DNA of 64,000 bases. It comes from Nonomuraea gerenzanensis. GTDB taxonomy: Bacteria > Actinomycetota > Actinomycetes > Streptosporangiales > Streptosporangiaceae. Made by a program: the position numbers and the translations under genes. The notes beneath the pieces were generated by a model, which worked only from the letters and a program-made list of their open reading frames with translations, had not been told where the DNA came from and did not search any database. The stretch covers positions 7,936,001-8,000,000 of the forward strand of contig NZ_CP084058.1 in assembly GCF_020215645.1 (NCBI RefSeq). The letters are read 5' to 3'. Each line of letters begins with the position of its first letter. Position 1 is the first letter of the stretch. Below are positions 56,147 through 64,000 of the stretch, piece after piece.

Positions 56147-56766
56147 CTCTCCCTCGTCTGCTGGTAGACGGCCACCACGCGCTGCCCGACGGTGATCAGG
56201 CTGGCCACCGCGAGCAGCCACATGCCCACGGGCAGGATGTAAGGAACGCCGAGGCCCGAGAAACAGGCGGCGACCAGTGCCACCACCAGCCGCTCGGGCC
56301 GCTCGGCCAGCCCGACGTCGGCCGTGAGCCCGAGCCCCTCGGCCCTGGCCTTGGCGTAGGAGACCACGGCGCCGGCGATCAGGCACACGAGTGTCACCGC
56401 GGCCATCAGGGCGTCGTCGACGGAGATGAAGTACATGATCAGGCCGGCGAAGATGGCGGCGTCGGCGACCCGGTCGAGCGTGGAGTCGAGGAAGGCCCCC
56501 CAGGTGCTGCCCCCCTTCCCGCCGAGCCGGGCCACCACGCCGTCGAGCAGGTCGAACAGCACGAAGACGGTGATGGCGAGTGCCCCCCAGGTGAGCTGCC
56601 CCAGGGGGAAGAAGAGCAGGGCTGACACGACGGTGCCGAGGGTGCCGACCGCCGTGACGGCGTTCGGGCCGATCCCGCGGCCGACGAGGGCCCTGCCCAG
56701 CGGGGTGAGTATCCGGGTCATGGCCGGGCGCAGGAGTTTGAGCATCGCCGTCCGATCGTAGGCCAT
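56143..56766 (-). CDS. pgsA: Phosphatidylinositol phosphate synthase
   Basis: 207 residues from ATG 56766 (MAYDRTAMLKLL; ATG 56745 is an alternative). The CDP-alcohol phosphotransferase motif DG-x2-AR-x(n)-G-x3-D-x3-D is complete: DLLDGVVARLGGKGG then STWGAFLDSTLDRVAD. About six membrane helices. In actinobacteria this enzyme joins CDP-diacylglycerol and inositol 1-phosphate to make PI phosphate, the PIM precursor. The name pgsA follows the mycobacterial locus. First gene of the PIM operon, divergent from EF-G2. Confidence 0.94.
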   Translation of the reverse strand: MAYDRTAMLKLLRPAMTRILTPLGRALVGRGIGPNAVTAVGTLGTVVSALLFFPLGQLTWGALAITVFVLFDLLDGVVARLGGKGGSTWGAFLDSTLDRVADAAIFAGLIMYFISVDDALMAAVTLVCLIAGAVVSYAKARAEGLGLTADVGLAERPERLVVALVAACFSGLGVPYILPVGMWLLAVASLITVGQRVVAVYQQTRER

Positions 56767-56910
56767 GACGCGCCTGACAACTTTCTTTGCCCCGCCCCCC
56801 TTGTGATATCCGCCACACGGGTATTTGGTGAACACACCGCGTCCATGCGGTTTCTTCCACCCTCCGCGCGGGCGCGGCGTTGGCGACAACCGACGACGCG
56901 GGAGGCCGAT

Positions 56911-59049
56911 GTGGCGGAAAGAAACTCTGGTGGCGCCGTGGGAGCCGCGGGCAGGGCACCCGCGGCCGACAGGGCGGATGCGATACGCAATGTCGTGCTG
57001 GTCGGCCACTCAGGAGCGGGTAAGACGACCCTCGTCGAGCAGCTGCTGGCCGCGACGGGCACCATTCAGCGCCCGGGACGGGTGGAGGACGGCAACACGG
57101 TCAGCGACTTCGACGAGGTGGAGGTCCGGCAGCAACGGTCGGTCAACCTCGCCGTGGCGCCGCTGGTGCACAACGGCATCAAGATCAACCTTCTCGACAC
57201 CCCCGGTTACGCCGACTTCGTGGGCGACCTGCGCGCGGGGCTGCGCGCGGCCGACGCGGCGCTGTTCGTGGTGTCGGCCTCTGACGGGGTGGACGGTCTC
57301 ACACAGATGCTCTGGGAGGAGTGCTCGCAGGTCGGCATGCCCCGCGCGGTCGTGATCACCAAGATCGACCACCAGCGGGCCGACTTCGACGACGTGCTCG
57401 CGACCTGCCAGGACATCTTCGGCGACGGCGTCGCGCCGCTCTACCTCCCGGTGATCACCAACGGTCACGTCAACGGGCTGATCGGGCTGCTGACGCAGAA
57501 GTTCTACAACTACGCCACGGGCGAGCGCACGGTGAAGGAGCCGGGCGCGGAGTACGAGGCGCAGATCGAGGAGCACCGCGGCACGCTGATCGAGGGCATC
57601 ATCCAGGAGAGCGAGGACGAGTCGCTCATGGAGCGCTACCTCGAGGGCGAGCCCATCGACACCAAGGTGCTCATCGAGGACCTGGAGAAGGCCGTCGCCC
57701 GCGGCAGCTTCTACCCGGTGCTGTGCAGCGGCATCGGCGTGGGCGCCCAGGAGCTGCTGGAGCTGATGACGCAGGGCTTCCCGTCCCCGCTCGAACATCC
57801 CATGCCCGAGATCACCGATCTGTCGGGCAAGCCGGTCAAGGGCATCACGTGCGACCCCGACGGGCCGCTCGTGGCCGAGGTCGTCAAGACCACCAGCGAC
57901 CCGTACGTGGGCCGCATCAGCCTCGTCCGCGTCTTCTCCGGCACCCTGCGCCCCGACATGACCGTGCACGTCTCCGGGCACGGCCTGGCCGACCGGGGGC
58001 ACGAGGACCACGACGTGGACGAGCGCATCGGCACCCTGACCTGCCCGCTGGGCAAGCAGCAGCGCTCCATCGCCAAGGGCATGGCGGGCGACATCGTGGC
58101 CGTGGCCAAGCTGTCGCGCGCCGAGACCGGCGACACGCTGTCGGAGGTCGAGCACCCGCTCCTGATGACCTCCTGGACCATGCCCGACCCGCTGCTGCCC
58201 GTGGCGATCAGGGCCAGGTCCAAGGCCGACGAGGACAAGCTGTCGCAGGCGCTCGGGCGGCTGGTGGCCGAGGACCCGACGCTGCGGCTGGAGAACAACG
58301 CCGAGACCCGCCAGCTCGTCCTGTGGTGCATGGGCGAGGCGCACACCGACGTGCTGCTCGACCGCCTGGCCAAGCGGCACGGCGTGGAGGTCGAGCGGAT
58401 CGAGCTGCGGGTGCCGCTGCGCGAGACGTTCGGCGGCAAGTGCCAGGCGATGGGCCGCAACGTCAAGCAGACCGGCGGCCACGGCCAGTACGCCATCTGC
58501 CACCTCGAGGTCGAGCCGCTGCCGTCCGGCGGGGGCTTCGAGTTCGTGGACAAGATCGTGGGTGGCGTGGTGCCGCGGCAGTTCATCCCGTCGGTGGAGA
58601 AGGGCGTGCGGGCCCAGATGGAGCGCGGCGTCGTCGCCGGCTACCCGATGGTGGACGTGCGGGTCACCCTGTACGACGGCAAGGCGCACTCCGTCGACTC
58701 CTCCGACATGGCCTTCCAGATCGCGGGGCAGCTCGCGCTCAAGGAGGCCGCGGCGAAGGTCCCGACCCTGCTGCTCGAACCCGTGGACGAGCTGTCGGTG
58801 CTGGTGGCCGACGACTACGTCGGGTCGGTGATGTCCGACCTGTCGTCGCGGCGCGGGCGGGTGCTGGGCACGGAGCCGGTCGGCACGGGCCGCACCCTGG
58901 TCAAGGCCGAGGTGCCCGAGCTGGAGATCACGCGCTACGCCATCGATCTGAGATCCATGTCACACGGGACGGGCACGTTCACCCGCACGTTCCTGCGCTA
59001 CGAGCCGCTGCCGCCGAACCTCGCAACCAAGGTGGCGGCCGCGGATTGA
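56911..59049 (+). CDS. fusA2: Elongation factor G-like protein EF-G2
   Basis: 712 residues from GTG 56911 (GGGAGG 5 nt upstream). GTPase domain: GHSGAGKTTLVEQLL (P loop, about 32), the RSVNLAVAPL region in place of the usual switch I form, DTPGYADFVGDL (G3) and VITKIDHQRADFDD (G4, TKID). Domains II-V follow with LRETFGGKCQAMGRNVKQTGG (in part), GGVVPRQFIPSVEKGVR and SRRGRVLGTEPVG. It belongs to the EF-G2 paralog group (Rv0120c type), not the main translocase, whose genes normally sit with rpsL/rpsG. Role uncertain. Confidence 0.95.
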   Translation: MAERNSGGAVGAAGRAPAADRADAIRNVVLVGHSGAGKTTLVEQLLAATGTIQRPGRVEDGNTVSDFDEVEVRQQRSVNLAVAPLVHNGIKINLLDTPGYADFVGDLRAGLRAADAALFVVSASDGVDGLTQMLWEECSQVGMPRAVVITKIDHQRADFDDVLATCQDIFGDGVAPLYLPVITNGHVNGLIGLLTQKFYNYATGERTVKEPGAEYEAQIEEHRGTLIEGIIQESEDESLMERYLEGEPIDTKVLIEDLEKAVARGSFYPVLCSGIGVGAQELLELMTQGFPSPLEHPMPEITDLSGKPVKGITCDPDGPLVAEVVKTTSDPYVGRISLVRVFSGTLRPDMTVHVSGHGLADRGHEDHDVDERIGTLTCPLGKQQRSIAKGMAGDIVAVAKLSRAETGDTLSEVEHPLLMTSWTMPDPLLPVAIRARSKADEDKLSQALGRLVAEDPTLRLENNAETRQLVLWCMGEAHTDVLLDRLAKRHGVEVERIELRVPLRETFGGKCQAMGRNVKQTGGHGQYAICHLEVEPLPSGGGFEFVDKIVGGVVPRQFIPSVEKGVRAQMERGVVAGYPMVDVRVTLYDGKAHSVDSSDMAFQIAGQLALKEAAAKVPTLLLEPVDELSVLVADDYVGSVMSDLSSRRGRVLGTEPVGTGRTLVKAEVPELEITRYAIDLRSMSHGTGTFTRTFLRYEPLPPNLATKVAAAD

Positions 59050-59061
59050 GGCCCGTGGAGA

Positions 59062-59087
59062 GCCGGGAGGGATATGTCCCTCCCGGC
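59062..59087 (+). terminator. Terminator after EF-G2
   Basis: GCCGGGAGGGA (59062-59072) pairs perfectly over 11 bp with TCCCTCCCGGC (59077-59087) across a TATG loop, 12 nt after the stop. Confidence 0.85.
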
Positions 59088-59103
59088 CCACCCGTTGGCT
59101 TTT

Positions 59104-59119
59104 GTCACAAATGTGTCAC
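59104..59119 (+). promoter_or_regulatory. GTCAC direct repeat upstream of GHL10 gene
   Basis: GTCAC-AAATGT-GTCAC, two half-sites with an 11-bp period, 60-75 nt before ATG 59179; a third GTCAC lies at 59161-59165. The arrangement resembles binding sites of OmpR-family activators such as MtrA. Assignment is tentative. Confidence 0.35.
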
Positions 59120-59178
59120 GACTTGATTTCGGTTTTCGTACCGAGCATGCCGGAGCAGCTGTCACACTGGGTGGCACT

Positions 59179-60735
59179 ATGCGAACTGGACGCCCACTCC
59201 TAGCCGCTGCCGCCCTGGCCGTCGCCACGACGACCGCCGCCTACGTCTTCGGACCGGCGCAGAGCCCGGCAGCGAGCGAGAAGAAGACGACCGTCGCCGC
59301 ACCCCCCGCTGCGGCCTGCAAGGCCGATGCCCGCTTCCCGAAGCGTGAGCTGCGCGGAGTGTGGATCGCCACGACCCAGAACATCGACTGGCCCTCCAAG
59401 GCCGGTCAGAGCATCGACAGGCAGAAGGCCGACTACGTCAAGATCCTCGACAGCGCCGCCAAGCGCCGTCTCAACGCGGTCTTCGTGCAGGTCAGGCCCG
59501 CCTCCGACGCTCTGTACAAGAGCTCGCTGGAGCCCTGGTCGCAGTATCTGACCGGCACCGCGGGCAAGGATCCCGGCTGGGACCCGCTGCCGTTCCTCAT
59601 CGGCGAGGCGCACAAGCGTGGCATGGAGTTCCACGCCTGGTTCAACCCGTACCGCGCCTCCTACGGCGCCAGCACCTCGGCGCTGCCCGCTAACCACCCG
59701 GCCCGGCAGCACCCCGACTGGACCGTCAAGTACGGCGGCCGCCTGTACTACAACCCCGGCCTGCCGGCCGTGCGCGACCACGTGACCAAGGTCATCACCG
59801 ACGTCGTGGACCGTTACGACGTCGACGGCGTGCACTTCGACGACTACTTCTACCCCTACCCCGTGGCGGGGGCGAAGTTCGACGACACCGCCGCCTTCCG
59901 CAAGTACGGCAAGGGCGACAAGCTCGCCGACTGGCGGCGCGGCAACGTCAACAAGCTCGTGGCCCAGGTCGACGAGGCCGTGCACGCCTCCAAGCGGCAC
60001 GTGAAGTTCGGCATCAGCCCGTTCGGCATCTGGCGCAACAAGGCCCAGGATCCGACGGGGTCGAGCACGTCCGGCATGTCCGCGTACGACTCGATCTACG
60101 CCGACGCGCGCGCCTGGATCAAGGCCGGCACCGTCGACTACGTGCTGCCCCAGCTCTACTGGCCGCGCGGCCACAAGCTGGCCGACTACACCACGCTGAC
60201 GCGCTGGTGGGCCAACGAGGTCAAGGGCAGCGACGTGCAGCTCTACATCGGCCAGGGCCTCTACCGGGTCGGCGCCAAGGACGACAGGGCCTGGCTCAAG
60301 CCCGGCGAGATCGCCGCCCAGGTGGGCGTCAACCGCGCCAGCAAGCAGGTCGACGGCGCCGTCTACTTCAGCGCCAAGAACCTGGTGGCCAACCCGCTCG
60401 GGTCGATCGACCGCCTCACCAAGACGCACTACAGCCGCCCGGCCCTGCTGCCGGTGCAGGGCTCGCTCGGCGGGTCGGCCCCGGCCGCTCCCGCCGGCGC
60501 CAAGGCCGAGGGCACGAAGCTGTCCTGGCAGCCCTCCCAGGGAGCCCGGGCCTACGCCGTCTACCAGGTGCCCAAGTCCGGCAAGGACTGCCACACCACC
60601 GACGCGCGCAACCTGGTGGCCGTGGTGAGCGACCCGTCCTACGCGGTGCAGTCGGCGGGGACCTATCTGGTCACCTCGCTCGACCGGCTGCACCACGAGA
60701 GCAAGGCGGTGAAGGTCAAGGTGGACGCGGTCTAG
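59179..60735 (+). CDS. Secreted glycoside hydrolase-like protein (GHL10/DUF187)
   Basis: 518 residues from ATG 59179. Signal peptide (RTGRPLLAAAALAVATTTAAYVFG), then a GHL10 TIM barrel: RELRGVWIATTQNIDWPSK, AVFVQVRPASDALYKS, EFHAWFNPYRASYG, RYDVDGVHFDDYFYPYP with acidic residues at the putative active site, FGISPFGIWRNK, VDYVLPQLYWPRG and QLYIGQGLYR. A C-terminal fibronectin-like domain follows (about 430-518, KLSWQPSQGARAYAVYQV). Family members act on cell-wall or exopolysaccharide glycans. A 14-bp terminator hairpin follows. Confidence 0.92.
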   Translation: MRTGRPLLAAAALAVATTTAAYVFGPAQSPAASEKKTTVAAPPAAACKADARFPKRELRGVWIATTQNIDWPSKAGQSIDRQKADYVKILDSAAKRRLNAVFVQVRPASDALYKSSLEPWSQYLTGTAGKDPGWDPLPFLIGEAHKRGMEFHAWFNPYRASYGASTSALPANHPARQHPDWTVKYGGRLYYNPGLPAVRDHVTKVITDVVDRYDVDGVHFDDYFYPYPVAGAKFDDTAAFRKYGKGDKLADWRRGNVNKLVAQVDEAVHASKRHVKFGISPFGIWRNKAQDPTGSSTSGMSAYDSIYADARAWIKAGTVDYVLPQLYWPRGHKLADYTTLTRWWANEVKGSDVQLYIGQGLYRVGAKDDRAWLKPGEIAAQVGVNRASKQVDGAVYFSAKNLVANPLGSIDRLTKTHYSRPALLPVQGSLGGSAPAAPAGAKAEGTKLSWQPSQGARAYAVYQVPKSGKDCHTTDARNLVAVVSDPSYAVQSAGTYLVTSLDRLHHESKAVKVKVDAV

Positions 60736-60750
60736 CCAGCGCGTGACACA

Positions 60751-60781
60751 GGAAGGCCGGTCGATTCTCGACCGGCCTTCC
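60751..60781 (+). terminator. Terminator after GHL10 gene
   Basis: GGAAGGCCGGTCGA (60751-60764) pairs perfectly over 14 bp with 60768-60781 across a TTC loop, 15 nt after the stop. Confidence 0.9.
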
Positions 60782-60818
60782 GCCACTTTCCCCGTCTTTT
60801 TCGGCCATGCTGGGGCCT

Positions 60819-61988
60819 ATGCGGCTGATCCACTTCCTGTCCTGCGCGCTGGCCAGTGTGCTCCTGCTGGGCCTCATCGGCCTGCCGGGGGAGATCATCA
60901 CCTCGGCCGGAGGCGCCGCGCAGCCGTGGCGCCCGGCGGGACGGGGGACACCGCCGATCGACGTCGTCGGCAGGGTCTCCGCCGCCAGCACGGTCGTCGG
61001 GGACGTGGCGGTGGCCGGGCGGTGGGAGCTGACCGGCGACAGCCTGTCCGGCGAGCGGATCGGTGACGGCGCCACCGTGTGGACGTACCGGAACGCCTGG
61101 GGCGACGACCTGGTCGGCCACCCGGCGCTGGACGACCGCAGGCTCGCGGCCGTCTGGCGGGACGGCCGGGTGACCTCCATCGACGTGACGGACGGCCGCG
61201 TCGTCTGGCAGACCGACATACCGCCGGGCCCCGGCCACGAGGCCAACCGGGCCTACGACGAGGAATGGGGCGCTGCCTGGGAGATCACCGTGGCCCGCCA
61301 CGGCTCCGTCCCGGTGCTGGTGATCCTGCACGAGGGACGTTTGGACGTGCTGGACGGCCGTACGGGGGCGATCCGCTGGTCCTACCCGCCCGCCTCGACC
61401 GGCACCTGCCAGGCGCCCGGCTCGGCCCGCGGCGTGGGCGAGGTCGTGCTCGTCTTCGGCAACTGCGCGAACCCGGGCCCGCAGCCCGAGGTCGCGCTCA
61501 GCGCCGCGGACGGCAGGCCGCTGTGGCGTTTCGACGGCGGCGAGCTGTGGCACGCCCGCGACCTCGGCGACGGCCGCCTGGCCTCCGTGGATGAGAAGGG
61601 CCGGCTCAACGTCCGCGCGGCCGGGGACGGCAAGATCGTCTGGCAGACTACCTTGCCGCGCCGTGACGACAGCCCCGCCGGCGAGGAGATGGGCGTGGCG
61701 GCCGGGCTGCTGACCGTGCGGACACGGACGGAGGTGTCCGCCTACCGGATCGCCGACGGCGGCCTCGCCTGGCGCCGGGCCATGAAGGACGCGTGGAGCG
61801 ACACCGTGCTGACGGACGGCACGCACACCTACGTGGCCGAGGACGCCGGCACGCTCCTCAAGCTCGACGCCCGCACGGGGCACCTCGTCGACCGGCACCG
61901 CTTCGAGTCCGACATCAGCCCGAGCTGGATGCGGGACGGGCTGGCGGGGATCAGCGTGCTCCACGGTGACGACGTGGTGGTCGGCTGA
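60819..61988 (+). CDS. Exported PQQ-like beta-propeller protein
   Basis: 389 residues from ATG 60819. Hydrophobic N-terminus (LIHFLSCALASVLLLGLIGLP) as signal or anchor, then repeated blades ending in W-type strands: DGRVVWQTDIPPG, GAIRWSYPPA, DGRPLWRFDGG, DGKIVWQTTLP, DGGLAWRRAM and GTLLKLDARTGHLV. This is the PQQ-like/WD-type repeat of a six- to eight-blade propeller. PQQ binding is not implied; BamB-like scaffolds share the fold. Function unknown. Converges on the MocR gene, 7 nt apart. Confidence 0.82.
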   Translation: MRLIHFLSCALASVLLLGLIGLPGEIITSAGGAAQPWRPAGRGTPPIDVVGRVSAASTVVGDVAVAGRWELTGDSLSGERIGDGATVWTYRNAWGDDLVGHPALDDRRLAAVWRDGRVTSIDVTDGRVVWQTDIPPGPGHEANRAYDEEWGAAWEITVARHGSVPVLVILHEGRLDVLDGRTGAIRWSYPPASTGTCQAPGSARGVGEVVLVFGNCANPGPQPEVALSAADGRPLWRFDGGELWHARDLGDGRLASVDEKGRLNVRAAGDGKIVWQTTLPRRDDSPAGEEMGVAAGLLTVRTRTEVSAYRIADGGLAWRRAMKDAWSDTVLTDGTHTYVAEDAGTLLKLDARTGHLVDRHRFESDISPSWMRDGLAGISVLHGDDVVVG

Positions 61989-61995
61989 GGCCCCG

Positions 61996-63321
61996 TCATC
62001 TCCCGTAGGCCCGCCAGGCCAGGGCCAGATCCGCGAACGCCCGGTCCAGCAGGTCCGGCGGCAGGGCGAAGCTGAGGCGCAGCCGGTCGCGGTGGCGGCC
62101 GTCGGGGGAGAACAGGGAGCCGGGCGCGACCGCCACGCCGTGCTCGCGCGCCACGGCCGCGAACCGGTCGGTGTCCGTGCCGGGCAGCCGCACCCACACC
62201 GACAGCCCGCCCGCCGGGCGCGTCCACGTCCACTCGGGCAGGTGCGCGGGCAGCGCCGTCAGGCAGTGCTCCCTGCGGCGGGCCAGCTCGGCCAGCCAGG
62301 GCGCCACGGGGTTGCGTTCGAGCAGGTCGGTGGCCAGCCGCTGGGCGACCGCGCTGGTGGCCAGGTCGGCGTCCACCTTGGCCTCGGTCAGCCTGGCCAG
62401 CAACGGCTCCGGTGCCGTCAGCCAGCCCACCCGCAGCCCGCCCCACAACACCTTCGACAGGGACCCGACCGTGACCGTCCCGTACGGATGCGCGGCCGCC
62501 AGCGGCTCGGGCGGCGGCACGCCGTCGTACACGAGGGCCGCCAGCGCCCGGTCCTCCACCACCGTCACCCCGGCGTCCGCGGCCAGCTCGGCGACGTGCC
62601 GCAGCGGCGGCACCGCACCGGTCGGGTTGTCCACGCCGGCCACGTACACGACGGCGGGGCGATGCCGGGCCAGCGCCCCCTCCACGGCGGCCGGCGAGGT
62701 GAGGTCGGCGGCCACCACGTGCGCGCCCGCCCGCCGGAACACGCTCAGCGCGCCCCCGTAGGCCGGATCCCCCACCAGGACGCGGTCGCCCGGCCGCAGC
62801 AGCACGCGGGCGGCCAGGTCGATGCCCTGCTGGGCGCCCGCCGTGACCAGGACGTGCCTCGGGTCGGCGCCCTCGGCCCCCGCCAGCACGGTCCGCAGCC
62901 GGGGGTCGCCCATCGCGTCGTAGCCGTGCCCGCTGGGCGCCCTCAGCAGGTCCGCCGGGTCGAGCGGGGGCAGGGTCAGGTGTGACGGGTCGGGGACCAC
63001 GGAGGTGGACAGGTCCGCGCGTACGGCGCCCGCCTGCAGCAGCCCGCCGAAGGACGGCGTGCCGAGCACGTACGTGCCGCTGCCGTGCCGCCGCTCGCAC
63101 AGCCCTTCCTCGCACAGGGCGTTGAACGCCGCCGCCACCGTCCCCCTGCTGACGCCGACCGCCTGGGCCAGGTCGCGTTCGGAGGGCAGGCGGGTGCCGG
63201 GGCTGATGAGGCCGGTCTGGGCGAGGTCCGTGAGCGCGCCGGCCAGCCGCCGGCTGGGCGGGCCCTGGTGGAGCCGCAGCCGGTCACGGACGAGTGTGAC
63301 GAGGGTGTCTTCCCTTCCCAT
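61996..63321 (-). CDS. MocR-type GntR regulator with aminotransferase domain
   Basis: 441 residues from ATG 63321 (MGREDTLVTLVRD; ATG 63330 is possible). N-terminal GntR winged helix (about 15-85): GLISPGTRLPSERDLAQAVGVSRGTVAAAFNAL (in part), LCERRHGSGTYVLG. The fold-type I aminotransferase domain (about 105-440) has VTAGAQQGIDLAARVLL, VGDPAYGGAL, VYVAGVDNPTGAV and the PLP lysine in GSLSKVLWGGLRVGW. MocR proteins sense PLP or amino compounds. It is divergent from the aminotransferase gene, a common MocR-target arrangement. Confidence 0.92.
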   Translation of the reverse strand: MGREDTLVTLVRDRLRLHQGPPSRRLAGALTDLAQTGLISPGTRLPSERDLAQAVGVSRGTVAAAFNALCEEGLCERRHGSGTYVLGTPSFGGLLQAGAVRADLSTSVVPDPSHLTLPPLDPADLLRAPSGHGYDAMGDPRLRTVLAGAEGADPRHVLVTAGAQQGIDLAARVLLRPGDRVLVGDPAYGGALSVFRRAGAHVVAADLTSPAAVEGALARHRPAVVYVAGVDNPTGAVPPLRHVAELAADAGVTVVEDRALAALVYDGVPPPEPLAAAHPYGTVTVGSLSKVLWGGLRVGWLTAPEPLLARLTEAKVDADLATSAVAQRLATDLLERNPVAPWLAELARRREHCLTALPAHLPEWTWTRPAGGLSVWVRLPGTDTDRFAAVAREHGVAVAPGSLFSPDGRHRDRLRLSFALPPDLLDRAFADLALAWRAYGR

Positions 63322-63410
63322 AGCCACCATTATCCCGATACTGTGCCACTCGCCGCGCAATTGGCCCATCGAACTGACATCGAGCCGGGCCACTGGAGGA
63401 AGGAGTGCGG

Positions 63411-64000
63411 GTGGAGGAGGCCAAGTTCATCTGGATGGACGGCGAGCTGGTGCCGTGGGGCGAGGCCCGGGTGCACGTGCTCTCGCACGCCCTGCACTAC
63501 GGCACCGCCGTCCTGGAGGGCACCAGGGCGTTCGAGACGCGCGAGGGGCCCGCCGTGTTCCGGCTCGACGACCATCTGCGGCGGCTCCTGGTCAGCGCGC
63601 GGATCATCGGGCTGGCGATGCCGTATCCGCTGGACGAGCTGCGCGAGGCCACGCTGCGCACCGTGGCCGCCAACGGCCGCCCGTCCTGCTACATCCGCCA
63701 CCTGGCGCACCGCGGCTACGGCGAGATGGGCATCGCGGCGCGCGGCTGCCCGACCACCGTGTCCATCGCCACCTGGGAGTGGGGCGCGCTGCTCGGCTCC
63801 GGCGTGCGGCTGATGACCAGTTCCTGGCGGCGCAACGACCACACGATCGTGCCCACCGCCGCCAAGGCCACCGGCCCCTACCTGAACTCCGTCCTGGCCA
63901 AGCACGAGGCGCTGGACGCCGGCTACGACGAGGCCGTGCTGCTGAACGCCGCCGGTCACGTCAGCGAGTGCACCGGGGCGAACCTCTTCGTCGTGCGCGA
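63411..64000 (+). CDS. ilvE: Branched-chain amino acid aminotransferase, 5' part
   Basis: About 196 codons to the right edge, the N-terminal two-thirds of a class IV aminotransferase. GTG 63411 (AAGGAG 5 nt upstream) is chosen; GTG 63405 two codons upstream is equally spaced from GGAGG. Motifs: KFIWMDGELVPWGEARVHVLSHALHYGT (in part), EGTRAFET, FRLDDHLRRLLVSARI, YIRHLAHRGYGEMG and the PLP-binding lysine in TIVPTAAKATGPYLNS. The frame is uninterrupted. It transfers the amino group to 2-keto acids to make Leu, Ile and Val. Substrate class is by family; D-amino acid or ADC lyase relatives are less likely. Confidence 0.93.
   Translation, partial: MEEAKFIWMDGELVPWGEARVHVLSHALHYGTAVLEGTRAFETREGPAVFRLDDHLRRLLVSARIIGLAMPYPLDELREATLRTVAANGRPSCYIRHLAHRGYGEMGIAARGCPTTVSIATWEWGALLGSGVRLMTSSWRRNDHTIVPTAAKATGPYLNSVLAKHEALDAGYDEAVLLNAAGHVSECTGANLFVVR

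Overview
This window reads as chromosomal DNA of a high-GC actinobacterium. The evidence is very high GC throughout, GTG/TTG starts, GGAGG-type ribosome binding sites, and a phosphatidylinositol mannoside operon (PIP synthase, acyltransferase, PimA). A bifunctional Rel, EF-G2 and an Eis-type acetyltransferase also fit. Gene content and style suggest the Streptosporangiales (Nonomuraea-like), but that placement is an inference from memory of synteny, not a measurement.

Layout. 1-5.8 kb is accessory: a truncated acyl-CoA ligase, a frameshifted membrane protein, two small genes, an MFS exporter, a mosaic of tandem repeats, a phosphoesterase, a small acidic protein and a decayed Uma2 nuclease. 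5.9-13.0 kb (minus strand) is the infC-rpmI-rplT-rRNA methyltransferase-sensor kinase-pheS-pheT block, with an attenuator-like leader and an AUC start at infC. 13.2-20.7 kb (minus) is aroE, two tandem mltG genes, ruvX, alaS, DUF6167 and DUF948. 20.7-24.3 kb holds an MpaB/DUF2236 protein, a cyclase-family protein, rarA and a DUF2231 membrane protein. 24.4-32.6 kb has two membrane-anchored cyclophilins flanking aspS-hisS-metallohydrolase, then DUF349 and a nucleotidyltransferase-cupin fusion. 32.6-42.1 kb (minus) is rel-apt, secF-secD-yajC and ruvB-ruvA-ruvC. 42.1-53.4 kb holds eis, an orphan fused ABC permease, yebC, pdxT, an inserted marR-efflux-nuclease operon and a phoD gene, then pdxS and a DUF3048 lipoprotein. 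53.5-56.8 kb is the PIM operon. 56.9-64 kb carries EF-G2, a secreted GHL10-like hydrolase, a PQQ-propeller protein, a MocR regulator and the start of a branched-chain aminotransferase.

Most of 13-57 kb follows the gene order I recall from Mycobacterium tuberculosis (aroE through pgsA), so it is an old core region serving translation, recombination, protein export, vitamin B6 synthesis and envelope lipids. The unusual material lies in insertions into that order and in the junctions between genes. Several junctions carry short tandem duplications. The clearest is a 35-nt triplication after pimA that turns a single stop/start overlap into a chain of three GTGA overlaps with two 12-residue mini-ORFs; a similar single mini-ORF links hisS to aspS. 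I found no tRNA, rRNA, CRISPR array, insertion sequence or complete mobile element. I see no clear new multi-gene defence or biosynthetic system; the best candidates for novelty are the GTGA chain, the nucleotidyltransferase-cupin fusion and the orphan fused permease.
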